DNA of 64,000 nucleotides from Hymenobacter cavernae (GCF_014641455.1 NZ_BMHT01000002.1:394605-458604); one strand, 5' to 3'. Positions 42,400-51,500 are shown, counted from the stretch's first letter. Translations and numbers: made by a program. The notes: generated by a model not told the origin, from the sequence alone.

Positions 42400-43803
42400 T
42401 TACTTCGGCAGCTCGCCGACCATGTCTTCCGGCTTGAGCCACTCGTCGAACTGCTCTTCCGTCAGGTAACCTAGCTTGAGCGCCGTGGCCTTCAGCGTGC
42501 TGCCTTCGCGGTGGGCCGTTTGTGCGATTTCGGCGGCTTTGTAGTAACCAATGTGCGGGTTCAGGGCCGTTACCAGCATCAACGACGAATCGACGTGCTT
42601 CTTGATGTTGTCTTCCAGGGGGCGGATGCCTACGGCGCACTTATCGTTGAACGACACGCACACGTCGCCGATCAGACGGGCCGAGTGCAGGAAGTTATAG
42701 ATCATCAAGGGCTTGAATACGTTCAGCTCGAAGTGGCCGTTCATGCCGCCGATGTTGATGGCCACGTCGTTACCCATCACCTGCGCTGCTACCATCGTCA
42801 TGGCTTCCGACTGGGTCGGGTTCACCTTGCCGGGCATGATGCTGGAGCCAGGCTCGTTGTCGGGGATGAATAGCTCGCCGATACCCGCGCGCGGACCCGA
42901 AGCCAGCAAACGGATGTCGTTGGCAATTTTCATCAGGCTGGCGGCCACCGTCTTGAGCGCGCCGTGCGCTTCCACAATGGCGTCGTGGGCGGCCAGGGCT
43001 TCAAACTTGTTTTCGGCCGTCACGAAGGGCAAGCCCGTCAGGTTGGCAATGTGCTTGGCCACGTTTTCTGAGTAGCCGGGAGGCGTGTTGATGCCCGTGC
43101 CCACGGCCGTACCGCCGAGGGCTAGCTCCGAAAGGTGAGCTAGGGTGTTTTTAATAGCGCGCAGGCCATGGTCGAGCTGCGAGGCGTAGCCCGAAAACTC
43201 CTGCCCTACTGTGAGTGGCGTGGCATCCATGAGGTGGGTGCGGCCGATCTTCACGATGTTCATGTACTCCTTCGACTTCTGCGCCAAGGTGTCGCGCAGC
43301 TTCTCGATGCCGGGGATGGTCACCTCCACCAGAATCTTGTAGGCGGCAATGTGCATGGCCGTCGGGAAGGTGTCGTTGCTGCTCTGCGACTTGTTCACAT
43401 CGTCGTTCGGAGCAAGGGCCTTTTTCTCATCAAGGAGGTCGCCGCCTTGCAGCACGTGGCCGCGGTAGGCTACCACTTCGTTCACGTTCATGTTGCTCTG
43501 GGTGCCCGAGCCGGTTTGCCACACCACCAGCGGAAACTGGTCGTCGAGCTTGCCTTCCAGAATCTCGTCGCACACGCGGCCGATCAGGTCGGATTTTTCC
43601 TGCGGCAAGATGCCCGCGTCGAGGTTGGTGAGAGCCGCAGCCTTCTTGAGGTACGCAAACGCGCGGATGATTTCCTTGGGCATCTTATTGATGTCCTGCG
43701 CGATTTGGAAGTTCTCGATCGAGCGTTGGGTTTGGGCGCCCCAATAGGCGTCGGCGGGCACCTGAACGGGGCCCATGGTGTCTTTTTCGGTCCGGAATTG
43801 CAT
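42400..43803 (-). CDS. fumC: Class II fumarate hydratase (FumC)
   Basis: This TCA cycle enzyme interconverts fumarate and malate. The 467 residues are the family length. The signature [16 protein letters not shown] (about 321-336) is present, with the upstream [14 protein letters not shown] and [16 protein letters not shown] motifs of the fumarase/aspartase superfamily. It is iron-independent and tetrameric in the family. A -7 box lies at 43843-43850. The DHH gene follows with a terminator-like hairpin in between. Confidence 0.97.
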   Translation of the reverse strand: MQFRTEKDTMGPVQVPADAYWGAQTQRSIENFQIAQDINKMPKEIIRAFAYLKKAAALTNLDAGILPQEKSDLIGRVCDEILEGKLDDQFPLVVWQTGSGTQSNMNVNEVVAYRGHVLQGGDLLDEKKALAPNDDVNKSQSSNDTFPTAMHIAAYKILVEVTIPGIEKLRDTLAQKSKEYMNIVKIGRTHLMDATPLTVGQEFSGYASQLDHGLRAIKNTLAHLSELALGGTAVGTGINTPPGYSENVAKHIANLTGLPFVTAENKFEALAAHDAIVEAHGALKTVAASLMKIANDIRLLASGPRAGIGELFIPDNEPGSSIMPGKVNPTQSEAMTMVAAQVMGNDVAINIGGMNGHFELNVFKPLMIYNFLHSARLIGDVCVSFNDKCAVGIRPLEDNIKKHVDSSLMLVTALNPHIGYYKAAEIAQTAHREGSTLKATALKLGYLTEEQFDEWLKPEDMVGELPK

Positions 43804-43842
43804 GAACGGGAAAGCTGATTAAAGGAATCCGACTTGGTGCGG

Positions 43843-43850
43843 CAAAAGTA
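43843..43850 (-). promoter_or_regulatory. -7 box for fumC
   Basis: The minus strand reads TACTTTTG, a full TAnnTTTG match about 40 nt before the fumC start. No clear -33 TTG was found. Confidence 0.5.
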
Positions 43851-43860
43851 AGGAACTGCG

Positions 43861-43964
43861 GTGTAGGAACGCGCCACGGCGCGTTCAATCGTTGAACAAC
43901 CTCGTGCTGCCTTATACGGCGGCAAATGGGGTGTGTAAGAACGCGCCGTGGCGCGTTCCTACAC
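43861..43964. repeat. Inverted repeat, AGGAACGCGCCACGG family, copy 2
   Basis: The 26-bp arms 43861-43886 and 43939-43964 are exact reverse complements and share the arm of copy 1 at 29662-29759. The centre differs. It lies between divergent fumC and the dodecin gene. Confidence 0.95.
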
Positions 43965-44020
43965 ACCCTTGTCGGCCAAGCTTGCGTACAGGAGAGCCTA
44001 CCAATTCGCCCTTTATACCG

Positions 44021-44398
44021 ATGAGCACGATCAAGAAAGTAATCGAAGTACTGGCCAGCTCGCCCAAAAGCTTCGAAGACGCCCTGCAACAAGCCCTCAC
44101 CGAAGCTAGCACCACCGTGCGCGGCATCACCTCCATCTACGTGAAAGACCAGAGCTGCAAGGTGAAAGACAACAAGATTGTCGAGTACCGCATCACGGCC
44201 AAGGTTACGTTTGAAGTGATGCACAAGTGGAACCCCAACGCCATCAGCGCCGAGGATGAAGCCGAAGACGCGCCGGAAGGCGGCGGGGCCCCCGACTACA
44301 GCCACATCGAAATCAAAACCCAGCCCGACCTGCCCCGCGAAGTTGAGCCCGGCGGCAGCGCCACCGAACCCGAAAGCGGCGGCGGCTACAGCGGCTAA
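44021..44398 (+). CDS. Dodecin-family protein with acidic C-terminal extension
   Basis: This 125-residue protein has a dodecin core (VIEVLASSPKSFEDALQQAL and KIVEYRITAKVTFEV; about 7-68). Dodecins form hollow dodecamers that store flavin. Here the tryptophan that stacks on the flavin in many family members appears replaced (GITSIYVKD), and a Glu/Asp/Gly-rich tail of about 55 residues follows, nearly doubling the usual length. The start at 44021 is the family start; the longer frame from 43892 is rejected. Flavin binding is uncertain. Confidence 0.88.
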   Translation: MSTIKKVIEVLASSPKSFEDALQQALTEASTTVRGITSIYVKDQSCKVKDNKIVEYRITAKVTFEVMHKWNPNAISAEDEAEDAPEGGGAPDYSHIEIKTQPDLPREVEPGGSATEPESGGGYSG

Positions 44399-44490
44399 AT
44401 GGTGAGCTGGTGAACTGGTGAGTTGTCGTTCCGTTCTGTTTACGGATTAAAACAATAACTCACCAGTTCACCAGCTCACTATTTCACCAT
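44399..44490. repeat. Inverted repeat with iterated GGTGAGCTGGTGAAC arms, copy 2
   Basis: The arms 44399-44426 and 44453-44490 are near reverse complements built from GTGA-type units. The right arm supplies the last codons (Met-Val-Lys-stop) of the minus-strand TonB protein, and the left arm begins directly after the dodecin stop codon. Confidence 0.9.
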
Positions 44491-45879
44491 AAACGGCACG
44501 TTTACTCTAACCTTTTGGGCGGCAGGGCGGCCTTTGATAATGGCAGGGCGCCAACTGGGGCCTTCCTGCACGAGTCGCAAGGCTTCGGCGTCGCACTCTT
44601 TGCTTAGGCCGCTCACCACCTTCAGGTTTTCGATTTTGCCTTCTACGGTCACGGTGAACTCTAGCTTCACCGTTCCTTCCAGATGCTTGCTTTCGGCTTC
44701 CTCAGGGTAATGCAGCTCCTTTTTGAGGTATTCTTCAAAGGCTGGAAAGCCACCGACGGGCATGGGGGCAACGGGGGGCGGCGCGGGCATCTGGCCCTTC
44801 CTTTTGCTGCCAGATTCTACCATCACTACTTCGCTGAGCGCCTTCGTGTTGGCGGCCAAAGCTAGGGTGAGTGTGGTGTCATTAGCTAGATTTTTCTGCT
44901 GTGTTTCGTAGCCGATTGAGCTGACTGTCAGGGCATCAATGTTTTTAGGTACAGCTAGGGAAAAGCGGCCATCCGGGCCTGTGCTGGTGCCGATGTTGGT
45001 ACCTCTCACCAGAATTGTCGCGCCCGGCAAGGCTTGCCCGGATTGCTGATCGATGATGCGGCCAGTGATAAGTCGCGTGTTGGGCCGCGCCGCAGGAGCT
45101 GCTCGCCGGAATCTGACAGCTGCCGCATTTTGGGGTGCGGCAGCAACAGCGACTTCTTCGTGCTTGGTCTTCGCCTCTTGCGCTATTGGTGCCAGAACCG
45201 AATCAGGCGTGCTGGCTGATCTGGCCACGCTGGCCTGCGCTACCATGTCTCTGGGCTCCGTGCTGATGCTATCGGCCACGCTTTGCAACTCACTGGCCTT
45301 CATTAATGTAGCCGTTTCGGCAGTTGAAGGTCTGGCACTTTTAGCAAGCAAAGCCGAGCGCGGCTTGGATGCGGACCTAGGTGCCATGGCTATGTCGGCC
45401 GGTGCCGCTTGCGGGATGCTAGGTGCGGCAGCAGCCGGCGCGGCGAGTGGCGCGTCAGCCGGCTGCGTACTAGGGCGCACGGTCACGGTGGCGACTTCCC
45501 GGGTCGAGTGCCGGGTTTTAAACTTCTGCTGACCTAGCCAGCCAACAGCGCCCACCAACACGAAGAGCAAAACCGCCGCCGCGATGGTCGACAGGCGTTG
45601 CCACGCAATGGGTGCCTGCCGTGGCTCTTCCTCCTCGATGCGAGTGCGCAGCCGTTGCTGCAACTGGCTCAAAGCCTTGTCGGTAGTAGCCAGGTCAGTC
45701 ATGGAAAGACCTTCCAGCACTTCGGCGCAATACGGACAACCTAGGGTGTGCGCTTCCACCGCGTGCTGACTGGCCGGCGTGAGCGTACCGGCCACGTACT
45801 GCCGCAGCAAAGCCAGCGGCAGGTGCCCCCCCGAGGAGGTAGGCAGCGAGGAAGACGGTGACGGATTAGCGGGCCGCAT
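44479..45879 (-). CDS. Anti-sigma zinc-finger/CarboxypepD/TonB fusion protein
   Basis: This 466-residue inner-membrane protein combines three modules. First is an N-terminal zinc-finger anti-sigma region (LRQYVAGTLTPASQHAVEAH then CPYC; about 25-55) in the cytoplasm. A single helix follows (IAAAVLLFVLVGAVGWLG, about 103-120). Then come a Pro/Ala linker and a CarboxypepD_reg-like beta domain (ITGRIIDQQSGQALPGATIL, about 268-345). Last is a TonB C-terminal domain (HYPEEAESKHLEGTVKLEF, about 385-466) in the periplasm. It overlaps the sigma gene by 14 nt. The end (MVK-stop) is coded by a repeat arm. Dual regulation and energy transduction are inferred. Confidence 0.88.
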   Translation of the reverse strand: MRPANPSPSSSLPTSSGGHLPLALLRQYVAGTLTPASQHAVEAHTLGCPYCAEVLEGLSMTDLATTDKALSQLQQRLRTRIEEEEPRQAPIAWQRLSTIAAAVLLFVLVGAVGWLGQQKFKTRHSTREVATVTVRPSTQPADAPLAAPAAAAPSIPQAAPADIAMAPRSASKPRSALLAKSARPSTAETATLMKASELQSVADSISTEPRDMVAQASVARSASTPDSVLAPIAQEAKTKHEEVAVAAAPQNAAAVRFRRAAPAARPNTRLITGRIIDQQSGQALPGATILVRGTNIGTSTGPDGRFSLAVPKNIDALTVSSIGYETQQKNLANDTTLTLALAANTKALSEVVMVESGSKRKGQMPAPPPVAPMPVGGFPAFEEYLKKELHYPEEAESKHLEGTVKLEFTVTVEGKIENLKVVSGLSKECDAEALRLVQEGPSWRPAIIKGRPAAQKVRVNVPFMVK

Positions 45880-46483
45880 TGGCAGAAGATTCGAGGGAGC
45901 GTTTGAGGTTGCGTTTGCCGTTTTGCAAGTGGCTTTTCACCAGACCTAGGTCGTAGCCGGTTTCGTCGGCTATTTCCCGGTAACATTTCTTTTGCAGGTA
46001 AAACAGCTCCAGACAGCGGCGCTGGCCTTCCGGTAGTTCGGCCAAGGCGTGTTCCATAGCCTGGAGGCGTTCTTCGGTGAGGGCCAGGTCGTCGGCTTCA
46101 TCATCTAGATGCGCGGCGGGCGCCGATTCCACAGCGGCTGCGTCGGGAAAGTGCAGCACCAGCGGTCCGCTCTCCGGTCCGGCCCGCTGGCGGGCCCGCA
46201 GCTGCATGAGGCAGTAGTTGCGGGCCGTGGTGTGCAGCCACGCCGGAAAATTGCTCACTTCGTGCTGCTGCAGCGTGACGACGAGCTTTTCAAATAGCTG
46301 CATCACAGCATCTTGAGCGTCTTCATCGGGACGCAGGTAGCGGCGGCAGATGGCAAACACCGCCGGCATGTGTCGCTCGTAGAGCGCACCTAGGTCGGCT
46401 ACGTCGCCGTGGCGGCGGTAGCGGACGAGCAGCTCCTCATCAGATAGCTCGGCAGGCGACTTCGGGCGGCGCTTGAAAAACAT
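45866..46483 (-). CDS. ECF RNA polymerase sigma factor
   Basis: This 205-residue sigma-70 family protein of the ECF type has region 2 at about 22-90 (DLGALYERHMPAVFAICRRYL and DAQDAVMQLFEKLV) and region 4 at about 140-195 (LPEGQRRCLELFYLQKKCYREIADETG in part, then VKSHLQNGKRNL). The linker holds an acidic stretch (DDEADD). It overlaps the anti-sigma/TonB gene by 14 nt, the standard cognate arrangement. The divergent VWA gene starts 119 bp away, a possible target promoter. Confidence 0.94.
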   Translation of the reverse strand: MFFKRRPKSPAELSDEELLVRYRRHGDVADLGALYERHMPAVFAICRRYLRPDEDAQDAVMQLFEKLVVTLQQHEVSNFPAWLHTTARNYCLMQLRARQRAGPESGPLVLHFPDAAAVESAPAAHLDDEADDLALTEERLQAMEHALAELPEGQRRCLELFYLQKKCYREIADETGYDLGLVKSHLQNGKRNLKRSLESSANAAR

Positions 46484-46602
46484 GCGTTACAGAGTTAAGC
46501 AGATTTTCCGAAAGCCTAAAAAAATCCGGTGCCCGCGTGTGGAATTCTCCGCACTCCAGCATCAGGATTTACAAACAGACCTTTCACTAAACCTCTGCTA
46601 TC

Positions 46603-48633
46603 ATGAACAAGCTATTTTTCGCCGTTCTCGCCATCATGCTAGCGGCCGTGCTGCTCGCCAGCGGTCAAACTCCAAAATCTGCGAAAGCAAGGCAGTTGGC
46701 TACCAAGTCAATAGCTGATACGCTCACGGTGCGCGGCCGCGTGACGGATAAAAACGGCCAGGGCGTACCCGGCGTGACGGTGGTGGTGAAAGGCACCAAA
46801 ACGGGTACTTCAACCAATTTCAACGGTACCTACCGCCTAACCACTTCGAAGAATAGTCGGGTGCTTGTTTTCAGCCAGATCGGCTACATAACGGTCGAGA
46901 AAACCATTAGTAAGCAGCGGGTTGTGAATGTCGTATTGGCGGTAACACCTAGCCAGTTGCAGGAAGTAGTCGTGACGGGTGAGGCGGTACAACACAGGCG
47001 TGACGTGACGGGCAGCGTTAGTGTTGTTACGGACGCGAGAATGCTGAAGAGAAGTGCGCCCACGAAAGCACGTAAGTTCGAGCAAGTGTCACCTGATCTG
47101 AATGGGCTTGAGGGTGGAACCAGCTCCGAGCCAGTACAGGAGCAGGTCGAGCACAAAGTGTACTCCTATGTGGAACGGGTTCCGGTATTGCGCACTCCCG
47201 AAACCCGCGAATCGTACGCCAAAATTCAGGAAAACGGCTTCCATTCTGCTCAGCAGGAGCCGTTAAGCACGTTCTCCATCGACGTGGATGCGGCTAGCTA
47301 CGCCAACGTGCGACGCTTCCTCAATCAAGCCCAGCGCCCGCCCCGTGATGCGGTGCGCATCGAGGAAATGGTGAACTACTTCACCTACGACTACCCGCAA
47401 CCAACTGGCAACGAGCCTTTTTCTGTCACGACGGAGCTGGCTGCCTGCCCCTGGAATCCGCAGCACCAGCTGGTGCATATCGGCTTGCAAGGTCGCAAAG
47501 TGGAAACCCAGAACTTGCCGCCGGCTAATCTGGTGTTTCTCATCGACGTGTCGGGCTCGATGATGGACGCCGACAAGCTGCCGCTGGTGCAAGCTAGCTT
47601 GCGGCTGCTGGTGAAGGAGTTACGCCCCCAGGATAAGGTGGCGATGGTGGTGTATGCCGGTGCTGCCGGCTTGGTGCTGCCGCCAACTTCCGGCGCGCAG
47701 CGGGAGAAAATCCTAGGTGCTATCGACCAATTGCAAGCCGGCGGCTCCACGGCTGGTGGCGCGGGCTTGCGCCTGGCCTACCGCATCGCGCGTGAGCAGT
47801 TCCAGAAAGGTGGCAACAACCGCGTGATCCTAGCTACCGACGGCGACTTCAACGTGGGTGAGCAGAGCAACGACGCCATGGAGCAGCTCATTACGCAAGA
47901 GCGCGCGTCGGGCGTGTTCCTCACCGTGTTAGGCGTGGGCGAAGGCAACTTGCAGGACAGCAAAATGGAGCTGCTCGCCGACAAAGGCAACGGCAACTAC
48001 GCCTACCTCGACAACCTCGACGAGGCGCGCCGCGTGCTGGTGCGGCAGTTCGGCGGCACGCTGTTCACTATTGCCAAAGACGTGAAGCTTCAGCTCGAAT
48101 TCAACCCGGCGCGGGTGCAGCAATACCGCCTCATCGGCTACGAAAACCGCACCCTCGCCGCCGAAGATTTTAACAACGACCGCAAAGACGCCGGTGAGCT
48201 AGGTTCCGGCCACACCGTCACGGCCCTCTACGAAATCGTGCCCGTGGGTGCGCCGCCCGTTGTCGATAAGCTTAAGTATCAGCCTGCGGCGGCGGTTGCC
48301 AAGGTGCCTAGCATTGCTGATGTGATGACGGTGAAGCTGCGCTACAAAGAACCACAGGGCACCACCAGTCGCCTGTTGGAGCGAAGCCTGCGCGGGGCAG
48401 CCAATCCCATCGAAAAGGCTTCCGAAAACCTGCGCTTTGCGGCGGCCGTGGCCCAGTTCGGCATGCTCCTGCGCCAGTCCGACCACCTAGGTTCGGCTAC
48501 CTACGCCAACACCATCAGCCTGGCTAGCGGCGCCCGCGGCAAAGACCCGGAAGGCTACCGCGCCGAGCTGGTGCGGCTGCTGAAAATGGCGGAAGGATTG
48601 CGCCCGGAGGCGCCGGTGTACGGGGCGCGCTAG
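46603..48633 (+). CDS. VWA-domain protein with CarboxypepD-like N-terminal domain
   Basis: This 676-residue exported protein begins with a hydrophobic signal segment (about 4-20). A CarboxypepD_reg-like beta sandwich follows (VRGRVTDKNGQGVPGVTVVV, about 44-130) with a short TonB-plug-like end (LQEVVVTGEAV). The core is a YfbK-type von Willebrand A domain with MIDAS motif FLIDVSGSM (about 309-317) and ATDGDFNVG, then a DUF3520-like C-terminal region (about 490-676). The family is common in Bacteroidota; its role is unclear. It is divergent from the ECF sigma gene and may be its target. Confidence 0.9.
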   Translation: MNKLFFAVLAIMLAAVLLASGQTPKSAKARQLATKSIADTLTVRGRVTDKNGQGVPGVTVVVKGTKTGTSTNFNGTYRLTTSKNSRVLVFSQIGYITVEKTISKQRVVNVVLAVTPSQLQEVVVTGEAVQHRRDVTGSVSVVTDARMLKRSAPTKARKFEQVSPDLNGLEGGTSSEPVQEQVEHKVYSYVERVPVLRTPETRESYAKIQENGFHSAQQEPLSTFSIDVDAASYANVRRFLNQAQRPPRDAVRIEEMVNYFTYDYPQPTGNEPFSVTTELAACPWNPQHQLVHIGLQGRKVETQNLPPANLVFLIDVSGSMMDADKLPLVQASLRLLVKELRPQDKVAMVVYAGAAGLVLPPTSGAQREKILGAIDQLQAGGSTAGGAGLRLAYRIAREQFQKGGNNRVILATDGDFNVGEQSNDAMEQLITQERASGVFLTVLGVGEGNLQDSKMELLADKGNGNYAYLDNLDEARRVLVRQFGGTLFTIAKDVKLQLEFNPARVQQYRLIGYENRTLAAEDFNNDRKDAGELGSGHTVTALYEIVPVGAPPVVDKLKYQPAAAVAKVPSIADVMTVKLRYKEPQGTTSRLLERSLRGAANPIEKASENLRFAAAVAQFGMLLRQSDHLGSATYANTISLASGARGKDPEGYRAELVRLLKMAEGLRPEAPVYGAR

Positions 48634-48723
48634 CAGGTAAGGAAAGCGTATTGTTTATCTATAAGATGTGTTCGATCAATATGTAAATCATCTTTATAAC
48701 CCCCTCTACTTCCAATCACCACC

Positions 48724-48756
48724 AAAAAGCCCCACCGCAATGCAGTGGGGCTTTTT
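48724..48756. terminator. Bidirectional intrinsic terminator
   Basis: AAAAAGCCCCAC and its complement GTGGGGCTTTTT surround a 9-nt loop. It lies between the convergent VWA and outer-membrane protein genes. Confidence 0.93.
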
Positions 48757-48778
48757 ACTTGGCAGTGGAAAAGGAGCA

Positions 48779-49537
48779 TTAGAAAGAGAAGTTCGCGGAG
48801 GCTTTGAAGACCCGGTTCTGGGAGTTGGAGCTGCCGTCTTTGTCGAGGGAAGAAAGGCCGTAGTCGTAGCCGGCGCTGAAACCTAGGCCGTTGTCGAACT
48901 GGTAGCCCAGGCCGCCCGCCGCACCTAGGTCAAGGGCACGGAACTGGTCTTTCACGTTGATATCCTGCTGATAGCCTGAGCCATCGGTGCCGCCTGAAGT
49001 GACGTGTACGTTGCCGTTCATCAGATAAGAGGCCTGCGGCCCGGCGTAGAGGTACAACCCTTTGACTACGTAGGCTTTGAGCAGCACCGGCACGTCGATA
49101 TAGTTCATGCGCGCTGTAGCTGTGCCCTGCCGTAGGGCAAGAGCCTCGCCTTGCTGCACCGGCACTGTGCCCATGGTCGTGATGCCCTTCTGCGAGTAGA
49201 GCACGCCGGGCTCAAGCGCGAAGTGCTTGCCCAACGGAATGGTGGCGTAGAGGCCCGCGTGAAAACCGGTTTTAGTATCCTTGGCTAAGGCCGCGTTGGT
49301 TAAGTTGCTGGTAGAGAGCAGCGTTTGCGCTGCCTCACCCGACCAGTCGGCTACGTTCAGGCCGGCCCGCACGCCGAACTTTACGGGTCGCGCCACGCTG
49401 GGGTGAACTGGCTCCTCATAATACGTGTACACCGGCCGGTGAATAGGCTTAAATACCTGAGCCTGAACGTTTGACAAAGAAGCAGAAACCAAAAGAATAG
49501 CCACAGCCAGGCGGCTGCCAAGACGCAGAAAGTTCAT
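48779..49537 (-). CDS. Outer-membrane beta-barrel protein (PorT-like)
   Basis: This 252-residue porin-like protein has a signal peptide (hydrophobic 8-24, AQA-type end). An eight-stranded-type barrel follows, beginning FGVRAGLNVADWSG and ending LGFSAGYDYGLSSLDKDG and FKASANFSF, with a terminal Phe as usual for outer-membrane proteins. It resembles the PorT/OMP_b-brl_2 family found widely in Bacteroidota. Specific function is unknown. It is transcribed alone and shares a bidirectional terminator with the VWA gene. Confidence 0.88.
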   Translation of the reverse strand: MNFLRLGSRLAVAILLVSASLSNVQAQVFKPIHRPVYTYYEEPVHPSVARPVKFGVRAGLNVADWSGEAAQTLLSTSNLTNAALAKDTKTGFHAGLYATIPLGKHFALEPGVLYSQKGITTMGTVPVQQGEALALRQGTATARMNYIDVPVLLKAYVVKGLYLYAGPQASYLMNGNVHVTSGGTDGSGYQQDINVKDQFRALDLGAAGGLGYQFDNGLGFSAGYDYGLSSLDKDGSSNSQNRVFKASANFSF

Positions 49538-49857
49538 CGCTAAGAAGAGAAGGGAGTGGAAAGAAGAATAAGCCAGCGACTACTCGGGCGCGCTACCCAG
49601 GAGCTAGGGGCTGTGCTAGGTATATTTGAAAAATCGTGCCAAATCGTGAAATAATACCGATCTGTTTTGCTAACTAACATTCGTTCAGAAGATTGAATGT
49701 GAATAGTTATCATAGACAGAATACTATTAGTGAGGCACGAACAAAGTTTTGGTCCTACTTACTACCAGAATTTTGCTGTTGATGGCACAGACCTAGGTGC
49801 TTGCCCTGCTCAACGTGCTATAGCGGCGTAATATTTTACAGCAGCTCATCCAGCGAC

Positions 49858-49978
49858 CTGTAGAGACGCAACATATTGCGTCTCGTCGTTACGGATGTTG
49901 TTTACCTAGGTCATTCTGAACCGCATCGTTCTAGGCAGGTCGTTCAATTACAAGACGCAATATGTTGCGGCTCTACAG
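49858..49978. repeat. Inverted repeat, GTAGAGACGCAA family
   Basis: The arms 49858-49885 and 49952-49978 (CTGTAGAGACGCAACATATT and near complement) have one or two mismatches. The centre contains CCTAGG. It lies in the 545-bp gap 49538-50082, which otherwise holds AT-rich DNA with a TATATTTG box at 49621-49628 and no gene. Confidence 0.9.
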
Positions 49979-50082
49979 CCTACCCGAAAAATTTTTCAGA
50001 GTGCTTGTAACGTTTGCCGCTGCTTCCGGTACTCCTGTCAAATTTCCAAAAACGCACCCTTTCACCCCCAACCGAAACCCTG

Positions 50083-50616
50083 GTGGAAACGACCGACGAG
50101 GCGCTGATGACGCAGGTACAGGCCGACAACCTGGATCAGCTCGTGCCGCTGTTTGAGCGCTACCACCAGCCGTTGTTCAGCTTTCTGTGCCGGCTTACCG
50201 GCGACCGGGAGGTGAGCCAAGACCTAGCGCAGAACGTGTTTTACCGCGTGCTGAAATACCGCGCCAGCTACCACGCCGGCCAGCCGTTTCGGGCCTGGAT
50301 CTACCAGCTGGCCCGCAACGTGCACACCGACCACTGGCAGCAAAACCGCCGGCCGACCGCCGACGTGGATCAGATCGAGCACACCGCCAGCTACGGGCGT
50401 TCGGCCTTGGCCCACGCTGCCGCCACCGACCGTGACGCGGCCTTACAGGAAGCCCTGGCCCTGCTGCCGCCCGACCAGCGCGAAATCCTGGTGCTGCACC
50501 GCTTCCAGGGTTTCGACTACGCCGAAATCGGGGAGCTGCTGGGGTGCACTGCCGGGGCCGCCCGCGTGAAAGCGCACCGCGCCCTGGAAGCGTTGCGTAA
50601 AATTTACTTCAGCTGA
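50083..50616 (+). CDS. ECF RNA polymerase sigma factor
   Basis: This ECF sigma factor has about 177 residues. Region 2 is LVPLFERYHQPLFSFLCRLT and SQDLAQNVFYRVLKYRASY; region 4 is LLPPDQREILVLHRFQGFDY, then IGELLGCTAGAARVKAHRALEAL (in part). The start is not settled. A GTG at 50083 gives VETTDEALMTQ; an ATG at 50107 or a TTG at 50014 are alternatives. The anti-sigma gene follows 15 nt after the stop. Likely targets are the DUF4097 genes further down. Confidence 0.88.
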   Translation: METTDEALMTQVQADNLDQLVPLFERYHQPLFSFLCRLTGDREVSQDLAQNVFYRVLKYRASYHAGQPFRAWIYQLARNVHTDHWQQNRRPTADVDQIEHTASYGRSALAHAAATDRDAALQEALALLPPDQREILVLHRFQGFDYAEIGELLGCTAGAARVKAHRALEALRKIYFS

Positions 50617-50631
50617 TTTTTCCTTAGTGCC

Positions 50632-51492
50632 ATGCATACGTCTTTCACCTCTCACGATCTGCCTGCTTCCTGCGCCGCGCTGGAAGACTTGCTGCCGGCC
50701 TACGCCGAGGGCGAGCTAGCTCCGGCGGAGGTAGCCCAAGTGGAAGCACACCTAGCTACCTGCGCCGCTTGCCAGGAGAAAGTAGCCCAGTACCAGACCC
50801 TTGCGCAAGATCTATTAGGGCTGCCTCTCGCTTGCCCCACGCCCGAAATGCGCACCGACTTTATGGCGATGCTGCACCGCGAAAAAGCGGCTTTAACGAC
50901 TGAGAACGTCGCGCCAATTGCCAACGCCGAACCTAGGGTTGAGCACGAAGCCAAGGTAATTTTGATGTGGAGCCGGCCGGCCACGCGGCAGTGGCTGCAA
51001 GTAGCAGCCAGCATTCTGCTGGTAGCCGTGGGCGTGGTACTCGGCCTGGTGTTGCATCCTGGTTCTGAGCAGCTTGCAGCCAACCAGACGCGCAAACCTT
51101 CCCTCGCCACCCAGCTTGCCACGGCAGCCACGCAGCCCGCCACCGCCAGCGACCGGATTCAGCTGGTGAGCAACGCGCCTACCACCAATCAGCAGAACGA
51201 TGCTACGGTGTTGGTGCTTGTTAATACGCTTAACACTGACCCCAACCCCAACGTGCGTCTGGCTGCCTGCGAAGCGCTCTACCGCCTGCGCAAAGATCCT
51301 AGGGTAGCGCCCGCGCTGGTACACTCCCTGCCCCTGCAAACTGACCCCAACGTGCAGATCACGCTGATTGAGCTGCTCGTGGCGCTGCGTACGCCCGAGG
51401 CCGTGCCTCAGCTAGAGCGCCTCGCCCAGCGCCGCGACGCCCTGCCGGCCGTGCGCCAACAGGCCGAACAAGGCATCGGCTTACTGATTTAG
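50632..51492 (+). CDS. Anti-sigma factor with C-terminal HEAT-like repeats
   Basis: This 286-residue protein begins with a zinc-finger anti-sigma domain (LLPAYAEGELAPAEVAQVEAH then CAAC; about 20-50). A single transmembrane helix follows (LQVAASILLVAVGVVLGLVL, about 120-140). A periplasmic part ends in HEAT-type helix repeats (NPNVRLAACEALYRLRKDP and DPNVQITLIELLVALRTPE; about 205-280). The HEAT module in place of a sensory domain suggests that a protein contact controls sigma release; this is inferred. It is in one operon with the upstream sigma gene. Confidence 0.88.
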   Translation: MHTSFTSHDLPASCAALEDLLPAYAEGELAPAEVAQVEAHLATCAACQEKVAQYQTLAQDLLGLPLACPTPEMRTDFMAMLHREKAALTTENVAPIANAEPRVEHEAKVILMWSRPATRQWLQVAASILLVAVGVVLGLVLHPGSEQLAANQTRKPSLATQLATAATQPATASDRIQLVSNAPTTNQQNDATVLVLVNTLNTDPNPNVRLAACEALYRLRKDPRVAPALVHSLPLQTDPNVQITLIELLVALRTPEAVPQLERLAQRRDALPAVRQQAEQGIGLLI

Positions 51493-51500
51493 AATAGAAC

